A stretch of DNA of 64,000 nucleotides from Cymodocea nodosa (lineage: Eukaryota > Streptophyta > Magnoliopsida > Alismatales > Cymodoceaceae), in NCBI GenBank assembly GCA_036874045.1, contig CM072338.1, forward strand, positions 20,606,501-20,670,500, in the 5' to 3' direction. This document shows, piece after piece, positions 1-10,480 of the stretch (position 1 is its first letter; every line of letters starts with the position of its first letter). The notes beneath the pieces are model-generated. The model did not search any database and was not told the origin of the DNA. It worked only from the letters and a program-made list of their open reading frames with translations. A program made the position numbers and the translations under genes.

Positions 1-1266
1 CCGATTCTCCTCGGGAATTGCATAAAGAGGAGTACCCATAGGAGTAGGCGTCGCTAAAAGTTTTCTTGCAGGAGTCCTTATAGGAACGTATGATGCAGGC
101 GGATCCAGTATCTTGTACCCTTCCTGTGGGAACATTGCATCGAGCTCTTCATCTGTCAATGGTCGATTCCTTTCCTCGATATCCCTCTCCCATCTAAGCA
201 GATTAAACTGTTCAGGTGTAATGTTACCACGAAGATTAATCGCACCTGGTGTTGGAGTAGCAAGGTCAACTCCACCAACAGGAGTAACCCCCGGTGTAAA
301 TGCAGCAGCAGGCGTGGCACCACCAGACATGGGCGTAGCACTCCCCATACTGGCAGGTGTCTCATCCCATCTAGACCTCTGCCTCTTTGGAGTTGGCGTG
401 GCGAGACCTGCAAGCTTTGGAGTGGCATCCCACGTCATCCCCGCCGGGGTAGCACCAGGCGTCACCCCACCAGCAGGAGTAGCATCGGAATCCGCAATCC
501 TCCCTGGAGTAGGAGTCTCGTCCCATCTATTCCTCCTGGAAACGGAAGGAGTAGCATCAGCAACCCTCCCAGGAGTTGGAGTTGCATCCCACCTCCCAAT
601 CCCTGGGGTCGAATCCGGCAAATCCCAATCTGATGAAGGAGCAGAGCTTGTCTTCGCTTTCTTAACAACACCAAAATCGTCTTGCGACTGGTCCCACCTG
701 TTCCTCCTCTTTTGCACGGCAGGAGGAACAGGAGCAGGAGCAGGAGCAGCAACAGACTCCGAGGCCTTACTCTTCTCCTGCTCCTCCTTCTTCTTGGCGA
801 TGGCCCGCAAGGTTTCCTCCTTCTCCCTCTTCAACGCCGCTTCCTTCATCACATCAGCATAAGTCCTCACGGATGGGTCAGGAGTGGCCTCCCCCATCGC
901 AAATGGATCGTTCCTATCCGGCGAGATAATATGCTGGTACCTCCGCTTCTGATAATCACTCTCGCGATCTGAAACCTTGGACGGCCTCCGAAAGCCCATC
1001 TGCTCTTCCTCCTCTGCCGCGGCCGCTGATCCCCGAGGCAGATCGACGGTACGGATATTCCGACCGGTGAGACCTGCCATACGACGGGCGAGCTCATTTC
1101 CTCCTCCCTCTTGGTCTTCCTCCTCGTCGGGGGCGATGGAGAGGTCGTAGCCCTCACGGCTGGTTCCTCCATAGATGTCGGCGTCAAAGGTGGGGTTGAC
1201 GAGCGACGCCTCCAACCTCCGTCTCTCTTCTTGGGTCTTGGCTATGTCGGCGTCCAAGACGTCCAT
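1..1266 (-). CDS. SF3B1: Splicing factor 3B subunit 1 (SF3b155), N-terminal part, runs off the window
   Basis: Core subunit of the U2 snRNP SF3b complex, which binds the branch-site region of introns in the nucleus. Reading from ATG 1266-1264 towards position 1, 422 codons stay open without an intron and end on a codon boundary at the window edge. That is about one third of the roughly 1270-residue family protein; the C-terminal HEAT repeats lie outside. Visible are the family N-terminus (MDVLDADIAKTQEER), a charged segment, then a disordered stretch rich in TP dipeptides and RWD motifs (NRWDQ, GRWDATPTPG, NRWDETPTPG, SRWDETP). In this family these serve as cyclin-dependent kinase sites and as ULM peptides that bind U2AF-homology-motif proteins. 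The conserved block NLRGNITPEQFNLLRWERDI follows. The lack of introns agrees with the Arabidopsis homologue as I remember it. Identification is firm; only the 3' part is missing. Confidence 0.96.
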   Translation of the reverse strand, partial: MDVLDADIAKTQEERRRLEASLVNPTFDADIYGGTSREGYDLSIAPDEEEDQEGGGNELARRMAGLTGRNIRTVDLPRGSAAAAEEEEQMGFRRPSKVSDRESDYQKRRYQHIISPDRNDPFAMGEATPDPSVRTYADVMKEAALKREKEETLRAIAKKKEEQEKSKASESVAAPAPAPVPPAVQKRRNRWDQSQDDFGVVKKAKTSSAPSSDWDLPDSTPGIGRWDATPTPGRVADATPSVSRRNRWDETPTPGRIADSDATPAGGVTPGATPAGMTWDATPKLAGLATPTPKRQRSRWDETPASMGSATPMSGGATPAAAFTPGVTPVGGVDLATPTPGAINLRGNITPEQFNLLRWERDIEERNRPLTDEELDAMFPQEGYKILDPPASYVPIRTPARKLLATPTPMGTPLYAIPEENR

Positions 1267-1283
1267 CGTGAACGTGCTTGCCT

Positions 1284-1425
1284 AAACCCTAACCTTATCT
1301 CTGAACGAGAAGGGGAGGAAATTCATGATATGAGACGTAATATAAAAGGTAAAAGTTCGATTGAGAAAGGAGAGCTTTTTCTACCTGTGATTAGGCGTGG
1401 TTCGTCTTCCCGCGGATTAGGGTTT
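1284..1425 (-). promoter_or_regulatory. Two telo-boxes upstream of SF3B1
   Basis: AAACCCTAA lies at 1284-1292, 18 bases upstream of the SF3B1 start, and its inverse TTAGGGTTT at 1417-1425. Such telo-boxes are common in promoters and leaders of plant housekeeping genes. The pair in opposite orientation marks the probable SF3B1 leader and core promoter. Function is inferred from position only. Confidence 0.45.
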
Positions 1426-1499
1426 GTCGATGGAAGTGTAGTTTGATCTTTGAGGACGGGAACGACAGAAATGGAAGAGGGCAGGCAGGCATACGACGG

Positions 1500-2245
1500 G
1501 AGGTCCTTTTTTTTTATTTTCTAAAACTTAATGACAGGAGGTCGGTTATCCCCTCGTAGACGAATTAGATTTCATCAGGTTAGAAAATATGATAAATTCT
1601 GAAAAAACATCTTAATTTTCTCTTTTATTTAATATTATCGTTATTACAAGTATTTAATAATATCTACCTCTTTTAAATTTGATTTTTTTATTTCTTCTTT
1701 AATTACGTTTGTTTTACTTCTAATGTGTGATAATTCTATTTAGAAGTGATATTATACTTGTGATTAACTTTTAACAACTTCAATGGAAAAGAGTAGAAAT
1801 TCAAATATTATATTTATTTATTAGAACAGTATTGTATGTAGATCTATAAATTTAATATTTAATTGTTTTTTAAGAAAATAAGTAATGTAATGAATATTTG
1901 ATGTATTATAAATTATTTTTATTGATATTGTAATATTATAAATTATATAAAATAATATAATAGATATTTAAAAAATAAATATTTTTAATTTATGTTGTGA
2001 AATTATTTTTTCAAGTTATATGACATACTTTTTAATTAAAATTTATTTTTCATTATTATTTTTAATGTTTAATATCATCAATTATTTTTTATTTGTTATT
2101 TTTTAATTATAAATATAATTTTTTTATGGCAAGTAAGAGTTATTATCGCGAATGGAAGTTTTTTACATTGTTAGAATAACTCTTCTACTCGAATATGGAA
2201 GTAAAACTATAGTTTACTCAAGAATCATCAAATGGCGAGAAATTA
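1500..2245. other. AT-rich intergenic stretch
   Basis: Very AT-rich DNA upstream of SF3B1 with many short A and T runs. No reading frame, RNA gene or recognisable transposon was seen here. Confidence 0.5.
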
Positions 2246-2679
2246 AGGAATATTCAGAAAATTGTAGAAAAGTTTCTATTATTTTCTATACATTTGTATA
2301 TTAAATGGATTTCTAAAGAATTTTATCATTTTTACCTTATATATAAAAAAAATTCCTTACGTTTTCCAACATATTGATCTTCAAAACTAACATTAAAAAA
2401 AGTAAATTAATATAAAATATATTGACAACATGTAATTTTGATATAAAAATTATTTATATCATTAATAGATGGCATTTAATTTATCAATTATTTTCTATCT
2501 TACAGATAAATACAAAAGATATTTAATTTATCAATTTAACATTTTATATCTTATAAATAAACATACATATTTTACATTTTATGATTTTCTATTTTGTATA
2601 TAAATAACTTATTTTTCGTCGTTCTTTATGATATTCTATTATTTTTTTCTATCATTTTTCAAATATACAAATACCTTCC
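2246..2679 (-). mobile_element. Tourist-like MITE, inverted copy (diverged)
   Basis: The reverse complement of this stretch aligns along its length with 5003-5657. For example, the segment with TTTAATTTATCAATTTAACA near 2522 matches the complement of a segment near 5230. The right end (ATACCTTCC then TAA) resembles the terminal inverted repeat of the other copy. It is non-coding, AT-rich and short, as expected of a non-autonomous PIF/Harbinger (Tourist-like) element. Family assignment rests on the TIRs of the copy at 6026-6393. Confidence 0.5.
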
Positions 2680-3114
2680 TAAATATAAAACTTAGAGTTA
2701 AGAGAAAGTCAAACATGTTAGATAAGCATAAATGTGTTTATTTCATATGTACCTAATTCTTGATATAAGTTAAAATAAATGTATCTTTTATGTACACAAC
2801 ATATTTCTTTTCTTTATTGTGGTGATTTCATTCTTATCTACAGGTAGGTCGTGAAAATGATTCTCAATAGCTACATTTTCCAAATTACCGATTTTCTTTT
2901 CTGCAGTATCTCTCCTTCTCTTTTGCTAGTAGTTGGTATTTATTATGAATTACAATACAGTACAACAAAGTGGACAGATCGATGGATTGAAGAACGTGTG
3001 GTGTATTCTTTCTAAGCCAGTGATTATCTTCTGCAACACATACTAATTTTGATAGGTTTTAAAGTCATGTCCTTGTATTGTCAATTTTAATACATGGGTG
3101 TAATACTGTGATTA

Positions 3115-3240
3115 TTACGGAGACAACGATCCTTTCTAACCTTAATCTATAGATAGAAATGCATAGAAGATAAGGATTTATGTAGTGGTTGTGTAATAAA
3201 ATTGTAGTTTGAATTGTTGTTATTATTATTATTTTATTTA
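3115..3240 (+). mobile_element. RTE-type LINE 3' tail fragment
   Basis: A short plus-strand fragment resembling the very 3' end of plant RTE-clade LINEs. It has the segment encoding a DRNAW..RI-like C-terminus (TAGATAGAAATGCATAGAAG), then TTTGAATTGTTGTTATTATT ending in a simple repeat. The same tail type is seen at 12690-12975 in this window. The 5' part is missing. Classification is by similarity to remembered plant RTE tails and to the other copies here. Confidence 0.5.
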
Positions 3241-3504
3241 TGAGATAAGTTTTATTTGGAAAGACTTTAAATTTTTTATTCTAACCTAAATAAAAGCTTG
3301 TTGTTATCCTGTAATATTATTTTTCATAAGACTCTTTTGTTGGTTTACTTACTTTTGTTTGGTTGGAGATAAAAGAATAGGGATCCAATTGTCACACTCT
3401 TAAATGAGAAATATGATAATTAACTAAAAATTAGGGTAAATGGTTTTCAAAATATTATCTTTTGTACCTGATACAAGCAAAGCAAACATCATAAGTTCTT
3501 AATA

Positions 3505-4980
3505 ATGTCATTTGATTTGACCAATGCATCGATATTTTTCATGAATCTAATGAAAATAATATTGGAATCATTCTTGAATATGGTGGTTTTTATTCTAATA
3601 TACTTTAGAAGCAAGATAAGGCATGGAAACCATTTAAGGACGGTCATGTAGGTGTTGCAAGAAAGGAAGTTGTATGTTAAGTTAAAAAAGTGCGAGTTTT
3701 GACTAAACATTATTACCTTTTTTGGAACATGTAATATTTAGTAGTGAGGTTTCTATTAATTCTAAGAAGGTGGAGGCTATCAGCATTTAGAGTTAGTTGA
3801 CTTTGGTCACCAAGATTTGCAACTTTTTAGGTATTGCAGGAAACTATTGAAGATTTATCAAGAAATTGCAAAACCGTTGACCAAGTTAACTCAAAAGGAG
3901 GTAAAGTTCAAATGAATCCTAAAGTATGAATGTAGTTTTTGGAAATTGAACAACCAGTTGAGATTAGCTCTCATTTTGGCACTCTAGAGGTAGGACATCA
4001 AGTTTGTGATATATGGTGATGCCTCTCTATAAGGGCTTGGTTTGGGATGTGTACTGATATAGTAGGAGAAGGTAGTAACATGCATGTTGTTAAGACAATT
4101 GAAGTTGTACAAGAAGAAATACCTTACCTATGATTTAGAACTTGCAATAGTAGTTGTTAGACCTTAAAATTTAGAGACACCGCTTGTACGAGGTTTCTTG
4201 TGAAATTTTCACGAACCATAAAAACCTCAAATATCTTTTTGCCCAGAAAGAGTTGAACCCAAAGATAAAGTAGGTGGTTGGAGCTATTGTAATATTATAA
4301 TTTAACTATTTAGTACCACCCAAGAGAAAGCTAACATGGTGGTAGATGCTTGGAGTAGGAGATTATATGATTTTGTGGCTGCTACACTAGTGTAACAGTG
4401 ACACATAAGAAAGACTTAGATAATGAGTTGAAGTTTGCTTTAGGGGTCAATAAGCCATGATGGCTGGCATCTGAGTAGAACTCACCTTGCTATAGTGAAT
4501 CAAAGATGGTCAAAGTCAAGTCATGAGATGCAGAAGATCGAGAAGAAGGTAGAAAGGAGTGTTCATGTTGATTTCAATATTTGCAATGATAATCCTTTAA
4601 GACTGTTTGATAGGTTGTGTGCACTAAATAACGTAGATCTAAGATAGTTGTTTCTAACAAAAGCATACAATTTTGGTTATTTAGTGTATCTTGGAGATGT
4701 GAAAATGTATAAAGATTTGAAAGGTCATTTCTAATAGAACTGCATGAAGAAGAAGGACATTGCGAATTTCATAGCTCACTGCTTGACTTACCAATAGGTT
4801 AAGGTTGAGCATAAGAGACCGGCTGGTCCACTTTAGCCTTTACTTATTCCTAAGAGGAAAGGAGAGCACATCACCATGATTTTCATGATGAGACGACCAT
4901 CGAAGACACTAGGGTGATTGTTGATAGGTTGATTAAGTCTGTGCATTTCTTAGCTTTTAGTGTTGATTTGCCTTTTAAGT
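3505..4980 (+). mobile_element. Ty3/gypsy LTR-retrotransposon fossil (partial pol)
   Basis: A partial, heavily decayed Ty3/gypsy pol region in plus orientation. In order it shows part of the reverse transcriptase palm (from about 3511), the RT connection, RNase H (about 4010-4370), the integrase zinc-finger region (about 4680-4850) and the start of the integrase core near 4920. No LTRs, gag or protease are recognisable. It is broken many times (about ten or more lesions), so it is an old insertion. It lies between two MITE copies of opposite orientation. Confidence 0.8.
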
Positions 4981-5002
4981 AAGGTCTTATATACTTGATA
5001 TA

Positions 5003-5657
5003 GAGGTGTTTGTGTATCTGGAAAAATGATGAAAAAAAAGAAGATAAAATATTAAAAAAAATAATAGAAAAAAAATGATAAAAAAATTAATAGAAAATTA
5101 AGGTATTTATGTATACAATAGAAAATGATGAAATTTAAAATATGTGTGTTTATACATAGAATAGAAAATAACGAAAAATCATAAATTATAAAATATATAT
5201 GTTTATTCATAAAATAAAAAATATTAAAATTGATAAATTAAATATTTTTTGTAGTTATTGATAATACAGAGAATAATAAAATTTGTTACAGATAATATAA
5301 GATAGAGACATTTGTGATAATAGTTACGATATAAAATACATTTCACATATCTTTATTGTTTTACATATATATCATAATATCAATTATTGTCTACTAAGAA
5401 CATAAACAATTTCTATATCAAAATTACATGCTGCTAATATTATATGATAATTCACATTTTATTTTCCTTCAATTTTCATTAATTTCAGAGATTAGAAAGT
5501 TGGAAAACAAAAGGAAATTTTTTTTATATATCAAAGGAAAATAGTGAAATCTTTTGAAAACTCATTTAAAGCATAAACACCTAGAAAATAGAGAAAAAGT
5601 TTCTATTATTTTTCATTTCAATGTTTTCTATCATTTTCTGAACGTATAAACACATCC
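5003..5657 (+). mobile_element. Tourist-like MITE (PIF/Harbinger type)
   Basis: An AT-rich, non-coding element of about 655 bp. It starts GAGGTGTTTGTGTAT and ends with the imperfect complement GTATAAACACATCC followed by TAA. The interior also folds back on itself. It shares its length with the inverted, diverged copy at 2246-2679, and its termini match the element at 6026-6393. It begins about 20 bases beyond the recognisable end of the gypsy fossil. It has no transposase and so would depend on an autonomous relative. Confidence 0.6.
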
Positions 5658-6025
5658 TAAAAGTGAATTTTAGACTTTGGATTTAGTTATGGTTTATGTT
5701 GCATTATTTGTCATTTATGGAATTTTGAAGTTATATTGTTTGATTTTTTGTGGGCTATACATTTTAGTTGACATCCAACATTGTAATATTAGACGAAAGA
5801 GTTTTTCATGCATTTTTATTTTTAGCATGATTTCTTTCCTTTAATATTACGGTATATTGTCATTTCTCATTTAGAAGTGTGATGTTAATAGATAACGTCA
5901 TTTGGTAATACATGCATTTTATTTTGATAATTCTCATTTTAACATTAAGGTCTATAGACTTAGAATTGAAATTCAAACAAAATTAAAATTTTACAAATTT
6001 TAATAAAAATCAAATTTAAAATTTA

Positions 6026-6393
6026 GATGTTTGTGTATGCTTAAAAATTAAATGAAAGCTAAAATTTAAATATTTATGTATAGAATAGGATTGAAATTTT
6101 ATATTTATATATGATAATAATGTAATATTATTATCTTTAATTAAATAATTTAAATAGTTAATAAATATATAATTAATTAAGAAATTTATTTTATTGATCA
6201 ATTGACATATCATATAATTATATCATTAGATATTTATATATCATTTATCAATAACCCATGACATGCAAAAAAATTTTCGAAACAGAAATGAATTTTGCAT
6301 ATCTCAAAATGAAAATTTACATTTTTGTGTTTATATTCTAACATAAAATTTCATTTTTCCCTATAATTAAAATTCTAAATACACAAACACCTC
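6026..6393. mobile_element. Tourist-like MITE with TTA target-site duplication
   Basis: A 368-bp AT-rich element whose ends are complementary: GATGTTTGTGTATGC at the left and ATACACAAACACCTC at the right. It is flanked by TTA on both sides (6023-6025 and 6394-6396). A TTA/TAA duplication with a GGTGTTTG-like TIR is the usual signature of PIF/Harbinger-derived Tourist MITEs. The clean duplication suggests it is younger than its relatives at 2246 and 5003. Confidence 0.65.
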
Positions 6394-6639
6394 TTATTGT
6401 AAAATTAAATAAAATTTAAATTTATTTTCATCTAATTCTAATTAGACAGATCTCATATTTTTTATTTAATAATCAATCATACGAAAATAAATTGAACTGA
6501 AACAGACATTTCATATTAAATAACTCTCGTTTCAAATTTACTTATCAATTAACAATCACTTCAATAGCAAATAGAAGTTCATTCATCTGTACTTTGGGCA
6601 AAACCATAAATATAATTAATCGAACAGAAATCCCCAAAA

Positions 6640-6900
6640 CCCTCTCTTTCTTCTCTATGACCAAGCGGAAATCCCTCTCGTTTTTCACGCACGGCCACAA
6701 GCCCACCGAGGGAAGGAGGTTAGCAGCCGAACCTTGCGTGGACACCCCGACGAAGCTCACCCTGCGTGGTCGCCGGCGTCTCCTCCTTCGAGTGCAGGAG
6801 CAGACGGGAGAAAAAGAGGTCCTATTCGGCTTGGTTACGGGGGAGGGCCGGAGGGGGAGAAAAATAAATCTCTCCTCCCACCGACCATACTTAATTTCAT
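6640..6900 (+). other. GC-rich island, possible leader exon of the UreF gene
   Basis: A sudden GC-rich stretch in AT-rich surroundings, beginning with an AAACCCTCTCTTTCTTCTC pyrimidine tract typical of plant 5' leaders. Open frames cross it on both strands, but neither resembles a known protein. UreF has a 3' splice site just before its start at 8667, so an upstream leader exon must exist and this island is the best candidate. Potential GT donors occur near 6831. It could instead belong to an unrelated transcript. Confidence 0.3.
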
Positions 6901-8648
6901 TTATTATTATTAATATTATTACTACTACTACAACCTCATCACCGCCTTCCGTTTGGTATGATAATTGATGGCAATCGCAACCACAAAATTAAATTGGTCT
7001 TTAGCCTTTTTGTTCTCAACAAACTTTGCTGCTTTGAATATAATCATTTATCATGCGCATCCTACGTAAAACAAATCAATAAATTTTTTTTAAGGGTAAT
7101 CTGCAAACAGTTCTAGATTGTCTCGGTGGAAGCTGCATGGAACACATTGTTATCTCGATCAATTCAAACCATATCAACTTGGTAGGAAAAACTATTGTCA
7201 AAGTATTCAGAATTTTATGGTTCTACTTTCTATTTTTATAAACAGCAGCAGTTATTGACTTAATATCTGTTTTTCATCAGCCTGGCTGCCAAGCATTCAA
7301 TTATTCCCTAATATCACTACATAGGGTTTGCAAACATCCTCTTTTCATATATAATTCAAACAAAGTTTGTCTGCATCATCTACTGCTAGATCAAGATCTA
7401 CTTGTTAGCATGAATAATTCGCACAAAGATGCACAGTTGAATATCATATCATGAGAAAATGACCAGAAGCTTATGTATCTTTCATTTCCCATTTCATTTG
7501 TTTGAGTTCGTTTCTCAGTTGTAGTCTTGTAGATAGAAAGTATATCAAATAAAGTGGCAGCTACTTTGGTGCTGACTACTGGGCGCATCATTAGTTTATA
7601 GATGCTTCTTAATATTGCTTTTAATATGTGCTTGGAGATCAAAGACTATCCAAGGTTCATGTCATCAAGCTTGCATCATTAAAGGCAATAGAGATCTCAA
7701 ACTAAGTTTGTTGGTCGGAGATGTTAGATGCCTCTTTCACCTCCGTTTCATAACAGCTTGCATGTGGAAGATGACATTTTGCTCTCTCCACCTCTCTTTT
7801 TTTTTTACTGAGGCTCTTGTCCCCTGTCTTTACTCATCTTTTATTTTTAGAATATGGATCGTTCCGTTCAAGAATTTTTTCTTTTGATTGTTCACTTTTT
7901 AGATCCATTATTTTTGGTTGCCAACTAACAAATTGACTTTATCAAGTTTTATGTTTTTTCATCTATGGCTTAAACATTTCATGTTTATGTAATATGTTCT
8001 ATTTTTACAGTTTTTTAATGTTTCTTTATACTGTGTTCAAAAAATGGAAGAGATTAAAAGGGGGCACATATTATAAATTATGGAAATTGATAAATACTTT
8101 TTCTTTCCTTATTTTAAATTACGTCCAGCGGGAAAATATTAATTGAATAATTATCACTTCATATTATCATCTATGTACTGAACTTGCATTCTGGTTTTAT
8201 TTTTCTTTCACCTTATTTACATTATGTACTAACTAAACTATAAAAGCTGGCTGATTACAATTAGTTGTATATCTCAAGGATTAAAATTTTCATCAACTGA
8301 TCATTCAGATCCTATCTTAATCATATCAGTTAACACATTTATGCATAAGCACATCATATTCTTAAATTTATTCTTCACATGCCATTTGTGAAGCCTGAAA
8401 TGTTAGTGTCCACCCCACGTCTCTGAGTCACATTTCCATAAGCAGGTTAGGTTATTCATGCCTCCTTCCCCTCTTCCTGTCAGCTCTGGATATTTTTCTA
8501 TCCCTTCCCTTTGCATATTGGTAGAATTTGGAATTGAAATACGTTCACGTTAGAATTGATCATGTTGAGATGATGACGGCAATGGATTTTCGTTTTTTAT
8601 ATTATTTTATCGCTTGAATAACACTGGCACAGCTGATTTATGTTACAG
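6901..8648. other. Gene-free stretch, probable UreF leader intron
   Basis: AT-rich DNA with only short, unconvincing open frames. It ends in TTTATGTTACAG at 8637-8648, a good 3' splice site directly before the UreF coding exon. If the island at 6640-6900 is the leader exon, this is a 5' UTR intron of about 1.8 kb. No transposon was recognised. Confidence 0.35.
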
Positions 8649-8666
8649 GAGGGTCAGCAGTGTCTA

Positions 8667-9383
8667 ATGGAGGCTGGGACAACAGAGCTAGGGCCTACAG
8701 CCGAAAATCTCCTGCAATGGACCCAGTGGCAATTGCTTGACTCTGTCCTTCCAACAGGTGGGTTTGCACATTCTTACGGCCTAGAGGCTGCAATACAATC
8801 TCAACTTGTAGTTGGATATGATGATCTCAAAACCCATGTCATCCGTGTGCTGGATAACACTGGTAGCCTGCTTTTACCCTTTGTCTACTGTGCAACCAAG
8901 TCTCCGACTACTGAGAATTGGACCAAGCTTGATACATGGTTAGAAGCTACACTGACAAATGAAGTTAGCAGAAGAGCTTCTATGTCTCAGGGGTCAGCAC
9001 TTCTGAGAGTTGCTGCATCGGTCTTCGTAGAAATACCGGCTCTCAGAAAGTTGAGAGAGGCATCTCTAACTTGGGGGACTGTTTCTTTTCATCATGCACC
9101 AATCTTTGGTCTATTATGCGGTCTTCTTGGTTTTGACAGTGGATTTTCTCAGCGGGCTTACATTTTCATGACAATGAGGGATGTTCTTTCTGCCGCAACA
9201 AGGCTGAATTTGGTTGGACCCCTTGGGGCAGCAACGTTGCAACACCAGATTGCTCCCATTGCTGAGGAGATGACAAGAAAATGGATGGATCGGCCTGTCG
9301 AGGACGCATGCCAAACTGTACCTCTGCTGGACACAGTTCAAGGCTGTCATCCGTACCTGTTCTCTCGGCTGTTTTGCTCCTGA
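8667..9383 (+). CDS. UREF: Urease accessory protein UreF
   Basis: UreF acts with UreD and the GTPase UreG in the cytosol to load nickel into urease. The single coding exon gives 238 residues, about the family length. The whole UreF fold is present: QWQLLDSVLPTGGFAHSYGLEAA near the N-terminus, LDNTGSLLLPFVY, MSQGSALLRVAASVF, FHHAPIFGLLCGLLG, RDVLSAATRLNLVGP and the conserved C-terminal end QGCHPYLFSRLFCS. The frame is open from 8640, but bases 8637-8648 look like a 3' splice site (TTATGTTACAG). I therefore prefer the ATG at 8667, giving MEAGTTELG, over the one at 8640, which would lie inside the intron. No neighbour has a urease-related role, as is normal in plants. Confidence 0.95.
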   Translation: MEAGTTELGPTAENLLQWTQWQLLDSVLPTGGFAHSYGLEAAIQSQLVVGYDDLKTHVIRVLDNTGSLLLPFVYCATKSPTTENWTKLDTWLEATLTNEVSRRASMSQGSALLRVAASVFVEIPALRKLREASLTWGTVSFHHAPIFGLLCGLLGFDSGFSQRAYIFMTMRDVLSAATRLNLVGPLGAATLQHQIAPIAEEMTRKWMDRPVEDACQTVPLLDTVQGCHPYLFSRLFCS

Positions 9384-10480
9384 TGGAGTGTACCTGAAAC
9401 CAACACTTTTTGCGTTGAAGGAAGAATTCCTTCATCCTTCACTGAAGTACTTATAATGTTTAAGTGGTGGTAAATGAAAGGTAGTGGAATGAAGAGGAGC
9501 ATGCAACACCAAATGAGGTTGATCTGAGTGTTGTATACTTTGGAGGCCAGGTAGGCTTGCCTTACGGAGCAATATTACGTTGGGTTTCATCTGATTTGGG
9601 ACAAACTAGTGATTCAATCAAAAAGTTCTACGTTAGGAGCTTTTCACCTCATCATCGTTTGTAGAGTAGAAAAACACTAGTAGCAATTACAGTGTCAACC
9701 CAGATGGAGAGATAATCATGCAACAAGTCTCTCAACCAAACAAGGCAATTAGTAATCAAAGAAAGACAGTGCGGAGTTCGATATGGTGGGCAAACGAAGG
9801 CCTAGAGGCATTCTAATTTTCCTTGTTCTGGCTCTTTGCTCTTGCAACTTTTAGTTTGTTCTATCCATTGCATCCGTATCAATTTTTTGTGCCTTTTGGC
9901 TAGAAGTTTGTCCAATACGTTCTTATATTGCTTGATTATTTGCTCAATGCTTGACTTGAGTGGGACTTCAAGTTTGATATGGTTAGAGGAAAAAACTGAG
10001 GAGAGAAATTGAGTAATTAAACAAAGTTACAAACTTGCACTATTATTTAACTTTTTTGTGTTTTTAGCATGAGTAATTTTGTAACATTAAACCCAGCTGT
10101 TCATTTAATTCACAATCACCTCTTCCCTTCAGAGTTCACACGTACCATAAACATTGATTTACCTAAAAAGTAGCTATAAATACAGATTATTATTACACAT
10201 GGTGTACGTGGGTGGGGAGAATGTCTTCGCCGCCTGGACATCATTGATTCCAAAACTAATGGACACATATTTAAAGAAAATAGATTACTGTTGAAAAAGT
10301 ACGAAAGTTTTATAAATGATAAAAGTTCTTAAGCTTAAAAACGAAGCAATAGAAAATTAGGGGAAAAATAGAAATATCAGGAATGGCTGTCACCTTTCAA
10401 TAATTTTCCCTCCTCAGGGACATATAAGCCCTATCCTCGTTGTCATCGGTCGGCGCAAGTAGGGGGAAATAAAAAAAAAA
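9384..10480. other. UreF 3' region and Mpv17 promoter
   Basis: The first few hundred bases are presumably the UreF 3' UTR. The remainder is AT-rich intergenic DNA up to the Mpv17-like start. No coding frame, RNA gene or transposon was recognised. Confidence 0.5.

Noticed and set aside
113-862. A 249-codon open frame on the plus strand with GVGVA and GVASHL repeats
   Set aside because: It is the complement of the TP- and RWD-rich part of SF3B1; its repeats simply mirror the real minus-strand repeats.
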